Assembly: GCF_018294505.1 (NCBI RefSeq)
Contig: NC_057794.1
Coordinates: 188,327,716-188,391,715, forward strand
Origin: Triticum aestivum
Taxonomy: Eukaryota; Streptophyta; Magnoliopsida; Poales; Poaceae
DNA: 64,000 nt
Reading direction: 5' to 3'
The translations under genes were made by a program, and so were the position numbers. The notes under the pieces were generated by a model. It did no database searches, was not told the origin of the DNA, and saw nothing but the letters and a program-made list of their open reading frames with translations. Numbering within the stretch: position 1 is the first letter of the stretch; each line of letters begins with the position of its first letter. Shown piece after piece: positions 33,618 through 45,518 of the stretch.

Positions 33618-36600
33618 ATGATGAGCTCTTCCTCCGCCGCCGCGCCTCCTGTTGTACGCTCCGGAGTGTGGGACGGCTCTGAGGTTGATGACGACGATGT
33701 CGAGATCCTCCGCAAGACACGGCGGCTGCCCGGCAGGGGCTTAGTGCGGGTCCGCCTCGCGCTGGAGGGGGAAATATCGCCGGCGCCGGAGGAGGGCGAG
33801 CGGGTCATATTCTGCTCGCACCTTATGCGCGGCCTGGGGCTGCCGGCGAGCGGCTTCTTCCGCTCCTTCTTGGAGTTCCACGGGCTCCAGCCGCACCACC
33901 TTACTCCGAACACGGTTGTGCTGGTGGCTGCCTTCGCCACCCTGTGCGAAGGCTTCCTCGGCGTTCTCCCCACCTTCGAGCTCTGGGGTGAGTTCTTCCA
34001 GTCCAAGCTCGGCACACACATCGCCGGCGTGCCGGCCCAGTGCGGTGCGTTTATCGCGATGCGGAGATCAGTGGCCGACAATCCATTTCCCACCCTCGCA
34101 CTGATTAAGTCGGTGAAGATGTGGCAGTGGTCCTATTTTTATGTGAAGAACGTCGCCCCAGAAGGCGACTGGGTTAACCTGCCGGCTTACAAAGCCGGCG
34201 CGCTGGCTGGAAGGCTCCCCAGCTGGTCACACCGAGCCAAGGCATTGTCTCCCACTGGTGCCACCGCCGTCGCGCGACTCCGAGTGCTGACCGGGGCCGA
34301 CTTGCTGGCCGCCTTCATGGCACGCCGAGTCCTCCCACTCCAAGGCCGACCTCACGTCATGGGGACCCGAGTCGGATGTGCTCCAAGGACATGCCTCACG
34401 CGGAGGTGGCGAACACGGTGAACTACATCGCGAACTGCGGTCTCTCGGTGGACTGGCGGTTCGGCAAGGAGCCATATTCGCGTGCCAACCTCCCACCTAT
34501 TGTAAGTCGTCTTCCTTCTTCTTCTGTTTCTTTTGTTGCCGAGTCCGACTTGTCAAGTCTGACCATTTTTGTTTTGAATCAGAACCCTCTCGTCCTTCCT
34601 TCGGCCGGCACCGCGGGGCCGGCTCGTCAGTTTTGTCCCCGATCGGGCAGAGAGCGATGTCGATGACCCTGACTTGGGGGCGGCGGCCATGGAGGCCGAC
34701 GCCGAGGGAGGAGGAGGCGAAGCAGGCGGCTCCAGGCCTTCAGCCACTTTCACCGACTGGCCTGACGATGAGGCCGAGGGAGAAGTCGCCCCGCGTCACC
34801 AGCCAAAGGCTGGCCAGCCAAGCGGGAGCTCTTCCGCCGGCTTGGACGCTCAAGGCGGCGCGAAGAAGCGTCGGGCCGGGCCGAGTACGCTTGGTGGCCG
34901 GGCGAAGAAGTTCAAGGGAGCGGCCGCCGCGACCAAGCAGGAAGAGGCGGCAGCGAAAGCCAAATGCTTCCGCAAGGAAGTGAAGAAGCCGTCACTGGAC
35001 TCTGCGTAAGCGCCTCCGTCCCTTATCTTTATTTTCTCTTTGTTGATCTTGTCTACGTCTTTCATATGCTTCCCTCGCTTCAGGGCTCCCCTCACTCTTG
35101 AGAGGGTTGCCGCCACCTCCCTTATGGGGTCGGCGGAGATGTCTGCCACTACTCGGTGGATTGACCCCGCCCCCGACCTTCGGGAGGCGACGGAGCAGAA
35201 CGCGTAGGAGAAGCGCGAGGAGGAAGAGGCCGCCCGCCGGGAGAAAGCGGAGGCCGAGAAGGCGGAGGCCTCCGCCCTGAAAAAGCTGGAGGCGGCCGAG
35301 GCCGCCGCTGCGGCAAAGCAGCAGGCTAAGGAAGTCGCGCCCCGGTGGTCGGCGGTGCTCGTCACCCCTCTGAACTCTGCGCCGCCGCGCCCGGAGTTCA
35401 CGGGGAAGTCAGGGGAAGCCGGCGGCGAGTTCCCGATCGTGGAGAGAGGCAGCGGCAACGCCTCCATGCCGGACACGATCGTGCCGCCCCCGCCGCCGTC
35501 TAGGAGCGCGCAAGGCAAACAGCCGCCGGACCTGCCCTTGCTGCCGACTAAAGATGAGGCCATGGCAAGGCTACTCCTTCAAGTCAGCTCGCCAACGCGC
35601 CGCCGTCTTGAGAAGGCGACTTCGGTGCCACGCCCCTTGGAGACCAGCACTGCCAGCTCGACGATTCCAGACGTCGAAGCAACGAGCGCTGTGCCCATTG
35701 GGTAGGTGCGAGGAGGCGGCATGGGCCCGTTGAACCAGGCGCTTCTGGATGTCCAGATGAAGCTGCGAGCTGAGAGCGACGCTATCCGAAACTGCACCAA
35801 GGCGCACCTGGCGTCGCGGGCAGCCATCCGGGTATGCTTTCTCCTTTGTCCCTGTTTTCTTGTTCCTCTCTGTGGGGGCGCGCCAGCGCACCCACTGGGT
35901 GTAGTCCCCGAGTTTCGGGCCGGCTGCTGAGCAGGCGGCCCAGAACTCCAATTGGTGAGTTCCGGGTACTAACTTTTGTCTGAAATACTTGTTGCAGGAC
36001 TATCACAACCTCCGTGTCACCGCCTTCAACCGCAACGTTGAAGAGCTGGGCAAGCGGACCGCCAACTTGTCGGAGATCCGGAGTGAGTCCTTTTTCTTGT
36101 TTGCGAGAGCGCGCTGGCGCACCCGCGGGCTGTAGTCCTCGAGATTCGGGCCGACGACTGAGCAGTCGGGACGGATCTCCCCGGCGACCTTCTTTGTTGA
36201 TGACTTAATGCCTTCTTTCTTCTTTCTCTTCAGAGGCCAACGCCACTCTTCAACAGCAGCTGAGCGAAGCCAACTCTGTGTTGCGCGCCAAGGGGGAGGA
36301 GTGCAGCAATCTCGCCGCAGAGCGCGATCTGCTGGCCGCATAGTTGGCAGAGCAGAAGGAGCTGCTTAAGAAGACGCAGAAGGAGGTGGAAGAGGCGGAG
36401 GTCGCCCTCCTGGCCGAGTTCGCGAGCGAGCGCTCCTCCTGGACTGACAAGGAGGCAATGCTGGCCTCTGGCTTCCACGAGATCGAGGATCTCGTTGACG
36501 GTAAGCTTCTTTGCTTTCCTTCTTTGAGCCGCCGACTATAGGTCGAGCCGACTCTTGGTTTTTGACTTGTTCTTCATTCTTTCTGTCTTGGCAGACTTCT

Positions 36601-37380
36601 TCCCCGGCCACTCGTAGGCCGCCATTCAAGCTATCGAGGCTGACCGCGAGGAGCGGAGGGCGGATGGCGCGGAGATCGCCGCCGATGCCCCTCGGACCCT
36701 TGACGAGCATATTCTCAGGGTAGGGGCTCGTCTGCGGTCGGCCCACCGGATGCTGCGCCGGCTTCAACATGTCGGCGCCCAAGCGATCGCCGCCCTGTGG
36801 CCAGACGTGCAAGCTCCGCGCACCCCCAGTCGGACTGCCGACTGGCTGTAGGTGCGGCTGGCCGTCTTGAGGCCTGGAAGGGTTTCTCGGTCCGGGCCGG
36901 AGCGCGCCGAGCCTTGGAATTCGTCAAGGTGTGGTATCCGGTGCTGGACCTAGACCAGCTGGCCACACTTCGGTCAGAGGCCCAGCCGGAGCTGGCAGCC
37001 GCGGAAGACGCCCTTGTCAAGCATGCGGCGGCGATAGCCGAGTACACCGACACCAGCATCTTTGTCCCCGAGCATGCTGAAGACGGCGGGGAGGTACCAC
37101 CGGAGTGGTTTGGGATGAACCCAGACTACGGGAGGACTCGGCAGAGGTGATCGGCTCCAGCGTCAAGGAGGAAGATGAGGCGGAGGACGGAAGCAAGACG
37201 GAGGCACCGGAAGACGGAGCGGACGGCCAGCCTCAGCTCGACCGCACCTCCAGCAACGAGCCGTGCCCGCCCGAGCCGACTGCCGCCGGAGGTGATCAAG
37301 CCGAGACCGCCCAGCCGGCCGCCCCAACATCCAACACCGCCGTCTCCTCCGATCCTCCGAACCCGTCTGCCGCCTCCTAG
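33618..37380 (+). pseudogene. Antisense multi-exon ORF, putative-gypsy-type (PF04195-like) domain
   Basis: Proposed exons: 33618-34501, 34582-35005, 35084-35831, 35998-36082, 36234-36500 and 36595-37380, all with GT and AG borders. Exon 1 carries a conserved core (FCSHLMRGLGLPASGFFRSF, LQPHHLTPNTVVLVAAFATL, CEGFLGVLP) that I recognise as the Pfam 'putative gypsy type transposon' domain. Later exons encode a Lys/Ala-rich linker and long coiled-coils (EKREEEEAARREKAEAEKAE, LKKTQKEVEEAEVALLAEF), then VPEHAEDGGEVPPEWFGMNP near the end. Breaks are a frameshift near 34370, another in exon 2, and TAG stops near 35206, 35703, 36342, 36616 and 36850. Role unknown; it is not a transposase in any demonstrated sense. 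It is antisense to the host element. Confidence 0.75.
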
Positions 37381-37620
37381 GCTGCCACCTTATCTTTGTT
37401 TTATCTGTTTTAATAGTCTTTGAAGAACTTGTTAATTCGCACAATTCCACCCGCGGGGTGTATTTTGAAATTCTACTCAAAGATTCGGCCAAGGGCCTTT
37501 GTTATGTAAATATTCATTTGACTTCTATCTTTTCTTGCTCATTGCTCTTTTGGCTTTTTCCTTTGCCGCCTTCCCTCAGTTGCCATCTTTGTCAGTCGGA
37601 CAGCCGCTCTGCGGACTGTG

Positions 37621-38173
37621 TGTCACATCCCTAGCTTCTGGTACTGCTTAGTGCTAGCATCTGGTGTTGCATCAGGTTTAAATTCCTCAGAAACTTGAAA
37701 TGGGGATGACAGAACCCCCAGCACCACCCCTTAAACCAACTAGGGTTTACTAAAATCTTTTTCAATGATTTCAAAATGCCCTTCAAATATGTTCATCATT
37801 TCTGGATCAAGGTGGAAGCATCTACTGAAAATGGTTGACATTTTTGTAGGGCATATTTGGACTCTTAATTAATTCAACCATATTTGAATTGGAGCTATTT
37901 AAATGCTATATATATTTTAGTTGCTCCAAAAATGTTGGAAATTGTTAAGGGTCACTGGAATAACTCAGAAAGCACCCATAATTATTTCCAGGATTTTATG
38001 AATGGTTTACTATTTATTTTAAACCAGAACAGAAAAACAGAAATTAGAAAAGGTAACAGAAATAAAAGAGAGAGACAGAGGAGCTACCTGGGCTTACCTG
38101 GCGCCCCAACTGGCCCACCTTTGTAGCAGCCCAACTGGGCAAAGCCAGCCCAGCCCACCAGGGGCAAGGTTGT
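37621..38173 (+). repeat. LTR fragment of another retrotransposon
   Basis: Starts TGTCACATCCCTAGCTTC right after Tat-like sequence and ends where the Fatima-like LTR is inserted. AT-rich first half, then a run of CAGCCCA/TGGGC words. Without its end or partner it cannot be classified. No gene. Confidence 0.45.
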
Positions 38174-38654
38174 TGAGGGAGTCCTGGATTAGGGGGTGTC
38201 CGGATGGCCGGACTATACCTTCAGCCGGACTCCTGGATTATGAAAAGACAAGATTGAAGACTTCGTCCCGTGTCCGGAAGGGACTTTCCTTGGCGTGGAA
38301 GGCAAGCTTGGCGATACGGATATATAGATCTCCTACCATTGTAACCGACTTTGTGTAACCCTAACCCTCTTCTGTGTCTATATAAACCAGAGGGTTTTAG
38401 TCCGTAGGACAACACACAGAACAACAATCATACCATAGGCTAGCTTCTACGGTTTAGCCTTTCCGATCTCGTGGTAGATCTACTCTTGTACTACCCATAT
38501 CATCAATATTAATCAAGCAGGACGTACGGTTTTACCTCCATCAAGAGGGCCCGAACCTGGGTAAAACTTCGTGTCCCTTGCCTCCTGTTACCATCCAGCC
38601 TAGGCGCACAGTTCGGGACCCCCTACCCGAGATCCGCCGGTTTTGACACCGACA
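38174..38654 (+). repeat. Left LTR of the Fatima-like element
   Basis: 481 bp, TGAGGGAGTCCTGGATTAGG to TTTTGACACCGACA. TATATAAA lies at 38379-38386 and CCGGAC words are frequent at its start. Confidence 0.8.
38379..38386 (+). promoter_or_regulatory. TATA box of the Fatima-like LTR
   Basis: TATATAAA in the middle of the LTR, followed by CCAGAGGGTTTTAG. Confidence 0.65.
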
Positions 38655-38673
38655 TTGGTGCTTTCATTGAGAG
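38655..38673 (+). other. Primer-binding region of the Fatima-like element
   Basis: TTGGTGCTTTCATTGAGAG directly follows the LTR. It is not the usual Met- or Asp-tRNA site; the tRNA is not identified here. Confidence 0.5.
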
Positions 38674-38680
38674 TTCCTCT

Positions 38681-41600
38681 GTGTCGTCGCCGTTAGGCTT
38701 GATGGCTCCTACGATCATCAATAGCGATGCAGTCCAGGGAGAGACCTTTCTCCCCAGACAGATCTTCGTCTTCGGCAGCTTCGCACTGCGGGCCAATTCA
38801 CTTGGCCATCTGGAGCAGATTGAAAGCTATGCCCCTGGCCGTCAGGTCAGATTTGGAAGTTTAAACTACACGGCTGACATCCGCGGGGACTTGATCTTCG
38901 ACGGATTCGAGCCACTGCCGAGCGCGCCGCACTATCACGACGAGCATGATCTAGCTCTGCCGCTGAACAGTGCCCTGGAGGCCGCACCCGCATCGGCTTC
39001 GACCCTTAATTCGGAGCCAACTACGCCGATCGAGGATGGGTGGTTGGATGTCGCCTCGGGGGCTGTGATCCCAATGGCGATCGAGCCGAACACCAGCCCC
39101 GCACTCCGCGAGACTCGTGACTCCAAGGAGCCGGACTCCTCTCCGGACTCCGAACCCTCCGCGCCCCTGTGGATCGAATCCGATTGGGCGCCGATCATGG
39201 AGTTTACTACCGCGGACATCTTTTAGCACTCGCCTTTCGGCGATATTCTGAAGTCACTAAAGTCTCTCTCTTTATCAGGAGAGCCCTGGCCGGACTACGG
39301 TCAGCAAGGTTGGGATACGGACGATGAAGAAATTCAAAGCCCACCCACCACCCACTTTGTAGCCACTGTCGATGATTTAACCGACATGCTCGACTTCGAC
39401 TCCGAAGACATCGACGGTATGGACGCCGATGAAGGAGACGATGAAGAACTAGCGCCTATTGGGCCCTGGAAAGCCACCTCGTGGTGGACGTACATGGTGG
39501 ACGTACCAAAAGATGACGACGAGGAGCGGAAGGACGCACCGAAGGCTTGTTCCCTCGAAAAGCAGTCAAAGCAGCGACGCAAGCGCCGCCCCAAATCCCG
39601 CCTCGACAGAAATAACAATCACACAGACCCAGCGCTGGAGTAGGGCGAACCGCTGCCGTACAACGGCAATCCGGATAATCAAACCGAACAAACAAATTCT
39701 ATCAAGGATAATGGTCCGGACGACATAACGCCGGACAGGCACCCAGAGCAGCAGAATGCCCGTAAAAGGCTTGTTGCCACCGCGAGGAGTCTTAAAAAGC
39801 AGAATCAAAGGCTCAAGGTTGCGCAAGACACACTCCAAATCAGATAGAGTAAAATACTCAACACAACAGCGAGGTATGGCGACAATCGCCCCTCCAAGAG
39901 CTACCCAAAGCGGAAGCTGCTACCTGAATTCGATGAGGAGGCCTCAGACCTCCCACAACCAAATATCAAAGCAGCCACCTGGCCGGATAGACGACCCCTC
40001 TACCAACACAGAGCGGCATACAACGCCACTCACAATACAACACGCGACCCATGCGAGGGCTCGCACCCAAAGGACGGCGCAACAAGATCCATCTATGGAC
40101 CACACAAGCGCACCCCAGCATACAATGCAACACAACAAACATCCGAACAACAGGGTACACCCAGCTACAGGGGTGCCGCACACCCCCTATGTTTCACCGA
40201 TGAGGTGCTGGAGCATGAATTTCCAGAGGGATTCAAACCCGTAAACATAGAGACATACGACGGAACAACAGACCCTGGGGTCTGGATTGAGGACTACATC
40301 CTTCATATCCATATGGCTCAAGGAGATGATCTCCACGCCATCAAGTACTTACCCCTCAAGCTCAAAGGGCCAGCTCGTCACTGGCTTAAAGGCCTCCCCG
40401 AAAGCTCCATTGGAAGTTGGGAAGAGCTCGAAGACGCCTTTCGGGCAAATTTTCAAGGGACTTATGTCCGACCTCTGGATGCGGACGATTTGAGTCATAT
40501 AACTCAACAGCCCGGAGAGTCAGCCCAAAATCTTTAGAACAGGTTTCTTACTAAAAATAACCAGATTGTCGACTGTTCGGATGCCAAAGCCTTGGCAGCT
40601 TTTAAGCATAGCGTCCGTGACGAATGGCTCGCCAGACACCTCGGCCAAAATAAGCCATGAACGATGGCCGCATTAACAAGCCTCACGACCCGCTTTTGCG
40701 CGGGTGAGGACAGCTGGCTAGCCAGATGCATCACCAGCGACCCCAGTACATCTGAAGTTAGAGATGGAAACGGGAAATCACGGCGCAACAGCAATAACAA
40801 ACGCCGGAATAAAGAAGACATCACGAAGGGCACGACAGTAAATGCCAAATTCAAAAGCTCTTGGCCAGGTCAAAAGGCGCCTTCTAAAGGCACCAGGGAT
40901 GAACTGTCCAGCCTCAACAAAATTCTGGACCAAGTATGTCAGATCCATAGTACCCCTGGACAACCTGCTAATCATACCCACAGAGAATGTTGGGTCTTCA
41001 AGCAGTCCGGCAAGCTCAAAGCCATACACAAGGGGGAGGATACACCAAGTGAAGATGAGGACGAGCCTCCCAAGCAAGACACTGGGGAACAAAAGAAATT
41101 TCCACCAGAAGTCAAAACAGTAAACGTGTTACACGTGATCAAGGGAAAAAACAACGCGGCACTCCCAGGAAAATATACCCAAGTGCTTGTCACCGCGAAG
41201 TCCTGCCACTGGTCGTCTCAGCCGTTCACTTTCGACCATCGCGATTACTCAGCAAGTATCCGCCGCGCAGGATGGGCTGCCATGGTATTAGACCCAGTAA
41301 TTGGCGGATATCACTTCACATGAGTCTTGATGGACGGTGGCAGCAATCTAAACCTAATATATCAGGATACAATCCACGGGATGGGGTTAGACCCAACAAA
41401 AATTCGCCATAGCAATACTACCTTTAAAGGAGCAACGCCAGGCCCAGGGGCGCATTGTACAGGCTCCCTCATACTACAAGTTATATTCGGCTCCCCCGAT
41501 AACTTCCGTCGCGAGCATTTAACCTTCCACATCGCTCCGTTCCAAAGTGGCTATCAAGCACTGCTCGGACGCGAAGCTTTCGCTCGCTTCAATGCAATAC

Positions 41601-41722
41601 CACACTACGCCTCCCTCACACTCAAGATGCCAGGTCCATGTGGCGTCATTTCAGTGAACGGAAATATCAAGCGATCTCTGCGCGCCGAAGAGAGTGCGGC
41701 TGCCTTGGCAGCCGCACACTAA
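38681..41722 (+). pseudogene. gag-protease of the Fatima-like element
   Basis: One frame runs from the ATG at 38681 (a second Met at 38702) to TAA at 41720-41722, broken only by in-frame stops near 39224, 39641, 39845, 40535, 40658 and 41321. The Gag core is at 40205-40720 (KPVNIETYDGTTDPGVWIED, LKLKGPARHWLKGLPESSIG, FRANFQGTYVRPLDADDL). The C-terminal part, 41327-41722, is a retropepsin-like protease (MDGGSNLNLIY, then ALLGREAFARF). The frame ends without RT. Most stops are TAG or TGA. Gag and protease would act in particle formation; this copy is dead. Confidence 0.82.
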
Positions 41723-42881
41723 AGGCGCCCGGACCAGCGAAAGCATCAAATAGGTCGTCAAGACCTCAGACACAACTAATCAAGTCCGGCGCTGCTATTT
41801 ATACCGAATAAATGGTCACACCCCTATTTGTCAATACAAGGGGCTCAACGCGCGCAGACAAGTGGCAATTTCTTCTCATCTTGAATTATACATGGTTTCT
41901 TTAAAAACTATCTTTTTGCATGACAACTTTTTCACCTAAATTCCTCTCTTTTACAGACGATCATCGTGCTACACCCGTCCAGGATACGGCACAAGGGAGA
42001 CACAGGCGCAGACGTGCAGCAGGGACCCGCTCCAAGGATTCTTTTTAGATTAAGACCCTGCATAAACCTTTTTTACTGTCTTTTGTTGATACATATCCAC
42101 CATTGAGAAGGATGCTGACGTCTTGGCATGTGGCCACGCCAGAACAATGCACGTACCTGGACACAAGGGGCTTCTTACAAAGGCCATTACTTAGGCCCGG
42201 TTTATACCACAAAGACCGAATACCTTAGGGAGTGCTCGGCGTCGCGAGTTTGGCCCTATATGTATCAGCTCCGAATCATTGTCTTTGGTTAAATGTTGGG
42301 TTTGCCCGGCTCCTGTGTTTTGGTGCCTTACGTTCCGCTTTACCGGCTAAGGTAGCACCAGGAGAACTACTGCGATTGTGCCCTGGTTCATCCGGACGAG
42401 CACCTCAGTAGAGAAACCCGAAAACTGACTGTCATGATATAGCGTGAGACTGGTCAACCACTCGATGACTTGTTGGAATGTTAGAATTCCTCCGCCTTAA
42501 CGAAGGGCCGTTTTCCGGCCAGGCATGTATGCACCCCGGGATCGGGAAAGTGCGGAGCCACCAGGGGCTATCTAGTAGCCCCACTGTCAAACTCCTATGG
42601 CTAAGTGAAAGTGCTAAAGCATTATAGTCTGGTTGCCTTGCTCGCTCCGCTATCACCTCCTTAATAGGACCAAGACGTTGGGTTAAGTGTGAATGCGTGT
42701 TTTTTGCGAGCACCTCCGCATTATATGCGTGGGGGTTGAAGCCGACGGCTGCAATCTTTCAGGTTATACACATATATACATAAATGGCCGCCCAGGAGGC
42801 ATCATATTACTTTCAGGAAAAAGTATAAAAATAGCCTTATAAAAATTTATAAAAGCATTTCGCTTACAATGAGATTACATA
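41723..42881. other. Gene-free stretch of the Fatima-like element
   Basis: 1.16 kb between the protease stop and the antisense ORF. I see no domain or polymerase remnant. Confidence 0.55.
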
Positions 42882-44345
42882 TCACTCAAACATAATATCT
42901 TTTGAGCACTGGGTCTCTATCAAACGAGCACCCTCAAGAACTTCTTCAAAGTAGTGCTCAACAGCCATTCGACCTATGGCCGAATCCCGCGCTGCAACAG
43001 TGGTAGCATCCATCTCCGCCCAGTATGCTTTAACACGGGCAAAGGCCATCCGTGAGCCCTCTATGCACGCCGACCTCTTCATCGCATTAATGTGTGGCAC
43101 CACATCAAGGAACTGCTGCACCAAGCTGAAATAGATGTTCAGTTTTGGCCTTTCCGGCCATACCTGATCGACAACAGACCTCATGGCGAGTCTGGACAAC
43201 CTATTCAGTTCGGCCCATTCGGCTAATTGGTCAGTTAATGAAAGCGGACGCTCAGGAGAATGGAATTGTGTCCAAAACAGCTGGTCCACTTCACGGTCCG
43301 TCTGACCCTGGAAGTACTTGGCCGCATCGGCAGCGCTCGCTACGAAATCCATATACACATCCTCCGAACTCCACAGCCGATCCAGAGAGGCATACCGTTG
43401 ATCTCAGAACTTCCTCCGCAACATAAAGGATTTCCCAGCTACAATATCCCCGGCTTCCCGCAACTCCTCCTTCTTCGCCCTCATAGCAGAGCGGATGTCT
43501 TTTCTCGTCGCAGCAGCCTTCTCAAGGTCCGATGCCTTCGCTAGGTTTTCCTTTTCAAGAACCCGGCAACGGTGGCGGCGGATTTTTATTTTATGGTCAT
43601 CTTGGCCATCTTATCTCGGCTCTTGCCATGCGCGGCCTTCTTGGCTTTCAACTCTTCGGCCGCCTTCAAAGCAGCCGCATTACCAAACCTTGCTTGTTCC
43701 TTGGCTCGGGCAAGTTCTGCCCGCAAGGCTTCAACAGTGGCAGCTTCATCTGCAGTCACAACATATTAAAGATACTGGCATCATGCTGCTCTTACTATGT
43801 GGCATTTACCAGATAATGACACTTACCTTGTGCCTCATCAAGCCTTTTGTTAACAAGCTTGATGTCGGCAATGGGCAAACTCGCTAGTTCGGCTAGCCAC
43901 TGGAGCTTCCATCACCTGCACATAGAGGCAGTATGGTTATTACCTGGGAATATGATTCTCTGCTCGTCGTCGTTTCCGACGACAACCAGAGTCTCAGGGG
44001 CTACTATCTACACAGGGCACACCTAGCATGTGCAGGACTATCATACATTATTTTACGTACCTCAAAGCCTGTCAGTAGACTCATAAAAGCTTCATGCAAT
44101 CCGCTTTCGGAGGACGAGATTCTCTCCATCACCGTATTCATCAGCACACGGTGTTCATCTAAGATGGCCGCTCACCCCACCAACTCCCTCAGAACATCCG
44201 ATCGCACACCAGACGGTGTTGGACTCTTTTGTCCGCTCTCTTCAGGAGCCGGACACTGGGAGCTTCGGGGGTCAATGGGATTATCTTCTGGCCTCATCGG
44301 ACTCGGAGAGGCCCTCCACGACGACACTTCGGGGTCGCCCGCTTC
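42882..44345 (-). pseudogene. Antisense ORF of the Fatima-like element, C-terminal exons
   Basis: The last exon, 43358-42882, is open (AEWAELNRLSRLAMRSVVDQ, FARVKAYWAEMDATTVA) and ends in a stop at 42882-42884. Further right on the minus strand, coding-like pieces read EAGDPEVSSWRASPSPMRPE (near 44340) and MNTVMERISSSESGLHEAFM (near 44140), the latter followed by a GTACGT donor. The region around 43850-43440 gives Ala/Glu/Lys-rich coiled-coil text. It resembles the C-terminal half of the antisense ORF at 33618-37380 in plan. The N-terminal domain is lost at 44345. Function unknown. Confidence 0.55.
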
Positions 44346-44535
44346 TGTCGGTGTACAAAAAGAGGGGTACACTTTTTGTACCCCTATAACTGTGCACGGG
44401 CAGTCTGAGCCACGGGCACCACCACACTAAGCAAGGCAAGGGAGGTGAGCCAAGGTAAGGCCGAAGCTCAGGAGAAGCAGAACGACGCCAAGACCAAGAC
44501 CACAAAGAGCAAAGGGGACGAAATGGACCCCTCCT

Positions 44536-44848
44536 GGCAAGATCCTTGCCGGGAGGCAGTTTTAGCAGACCCGACAAGACCCTTGCCGTGGCAGCTCGCC
44601 CCACACCTACGGAGTGAGTCACCCTTGAGTCCACTGCCCCCATGGGGCAAGGATTCGGGAGACATCCCCGTGGTGGCATGCAGATCTTTGTGAAGACATT
44701 CAAGATCAGATACACCCTTTAGAAGATGATGATCCTTGGCGGGATCCCAAGCCAAGGAGGACCACAAGGCCCCCGGCAAGAGCCTTGCCAGGGATGACAG
44801 CAGGTGCCACGGCAAGACACTTGCCGGGGCCCCGGCAAGGCCCTTGCC
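44536..44848. repeat. Four GGCAAG-NNN-CTTGCC palindromes in the LTR
   Basis: Exact 15-base units lie at 44536-44550, 44775-44789, 44811-44825 and 44834-44848. Imperfect ones lie nearby (44573). They recur in the right LTR, for example at 58781-58795. Confidence 0.85.
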
Positions 44849-45198
44849 AAGAACACCCGTAGGGCCACCATCAGGCCCACGCCAGTCAAACCTCCACCGC
44901 CGTTCGCATGCAGCTGCCGACCCAACTAGCTGGGCAGGCACCTGCATGGCGGCATGCGGATCTTTGTGGAGACCCACCACTGCGCCACCTCAGCTGCCTG
45001 CCTGCCTACATGGCACTGCGGGCGCCGCTGGCCAGGGCGCGTGTCGACACGAGAGGGAGCAGCGACGGACGAGACAGGGCTCTCCCCCATCCCCGATAAA
45101 GCAAGGACACCTGGGCGCCTTGTCATGTACTGCGAGGGATAACCTCACATCACTGTACCCTTTCCACCTCCTGTGTGCCACTGTGGCAACCCCTTTCC

Positions 45199-45205
45199 TA
45201 TAAAA
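45199..45205 (+). promoter_or_regulatory. TATA box of the long Gypsy LTR
   Basis: TATAAAA within CCTTTCCTATAAAAGGAGG; the same sequence is in the right LTR at 59460-59466. Confidence 0.7.
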
Positions 45206-45448
45206 GGAGGCCCGTGGCGACCAGGAGGAGGATTCGGCTTTTTGGAGCTCCTCACGCCCCATAGCTAGCTCAAGAACACAGATATACAATCCACCAAAGC
45301 CGGAGTAGGGTTTTACGCATCCCCATGGCCCGAACCTGGATAAACGAACTGTGTGCTATCTGTTTGATCCGCTCTTCTCACGACCCCGCGCCCCGCAACC
45401 GTAGTAGGGTTCTTGTGATCCCATAGGTGTCGTTCCCACCGACATCTT

Positions 45449-45467
45449 TGGCGCGCCAGGTAGGGGG
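45449..45467 (+). other. Primer-binding site of the long Gypsy element
   Basis: TGGCGCGCCAGGTAGGGGG, four bases after the LTR, a form common in cereal Gypsy elements. The tRNA is not assigned here. Confidence 0.65.
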
Positions 45468-45518
45468 CGCAGTTGTGAGAATCGGCTTTAGCAGTTAGTT
45501 CGACGCTTCTTCATCGTC

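Larger units (their letters stand above)
31882..37620 (-). mobile_element. Tat-like Gypsy retrotransposon, 3' part, minus strand
   Basis: The LTR at the left, with a polypurine tract on its right side, shows that the element reads on the minus strand and that this is its 3' end. Next to it is a multi-exon ORF on the plus strand, antisense to the element, as in Tat-lineage elements. The gag-pol part is not in the window, because another LTR begins at 37621. The heptamer GCCGACT is repeated throughout. Confidence 0.7.
38174..44345 (+). mobile_element. Fatima-like Gypsy retrotransposon, 5' part
   Basis: Left LTR, primer site, a gag-protease frame and an antisense ORF are present in Tat-like order. 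It is cut at 44345 by the next Gypsy element. Its 3' end and right LTR are not seen after that element. No RT or integrase lies between the protease and the antisense ORF, so this is a non-autonomous form. The preceding five bases are GTTGT. The family name is from memory of LTRs starting TGAGGGAGTCCTGG. Confidence 0.78.
44346..45444 (+). repeat. Left LTR of the long Gypsy element
   Basis: 1099 bp, TGTCGGTGTACAAAAAG to CGTTCCCACCGACA. It begins with two overlapping inverted repeats, carries four GGCAAG-NNN-CTTGCC palindromes, and has TATAAAA at 45199-45205. ORFs inside (for example 44736-45203) recur in the right LTR and are not genes. Confidence 0.92.

Noticed and set aside
33618..37380. Reading this gene as a DNA transposase because of the Pfam name 'Transposase_28'
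   Set aside because: The name is historical. There is no DDE triad or TIR, and the gene sits in antisense inside a Gypsy element.
44736..45203. 155-aa ORF, with a 184-aa counterpart at 58971-59525
   Set aside because: Both are within LTRs of the same element, rich in GGCAAG repeats, with no domain.
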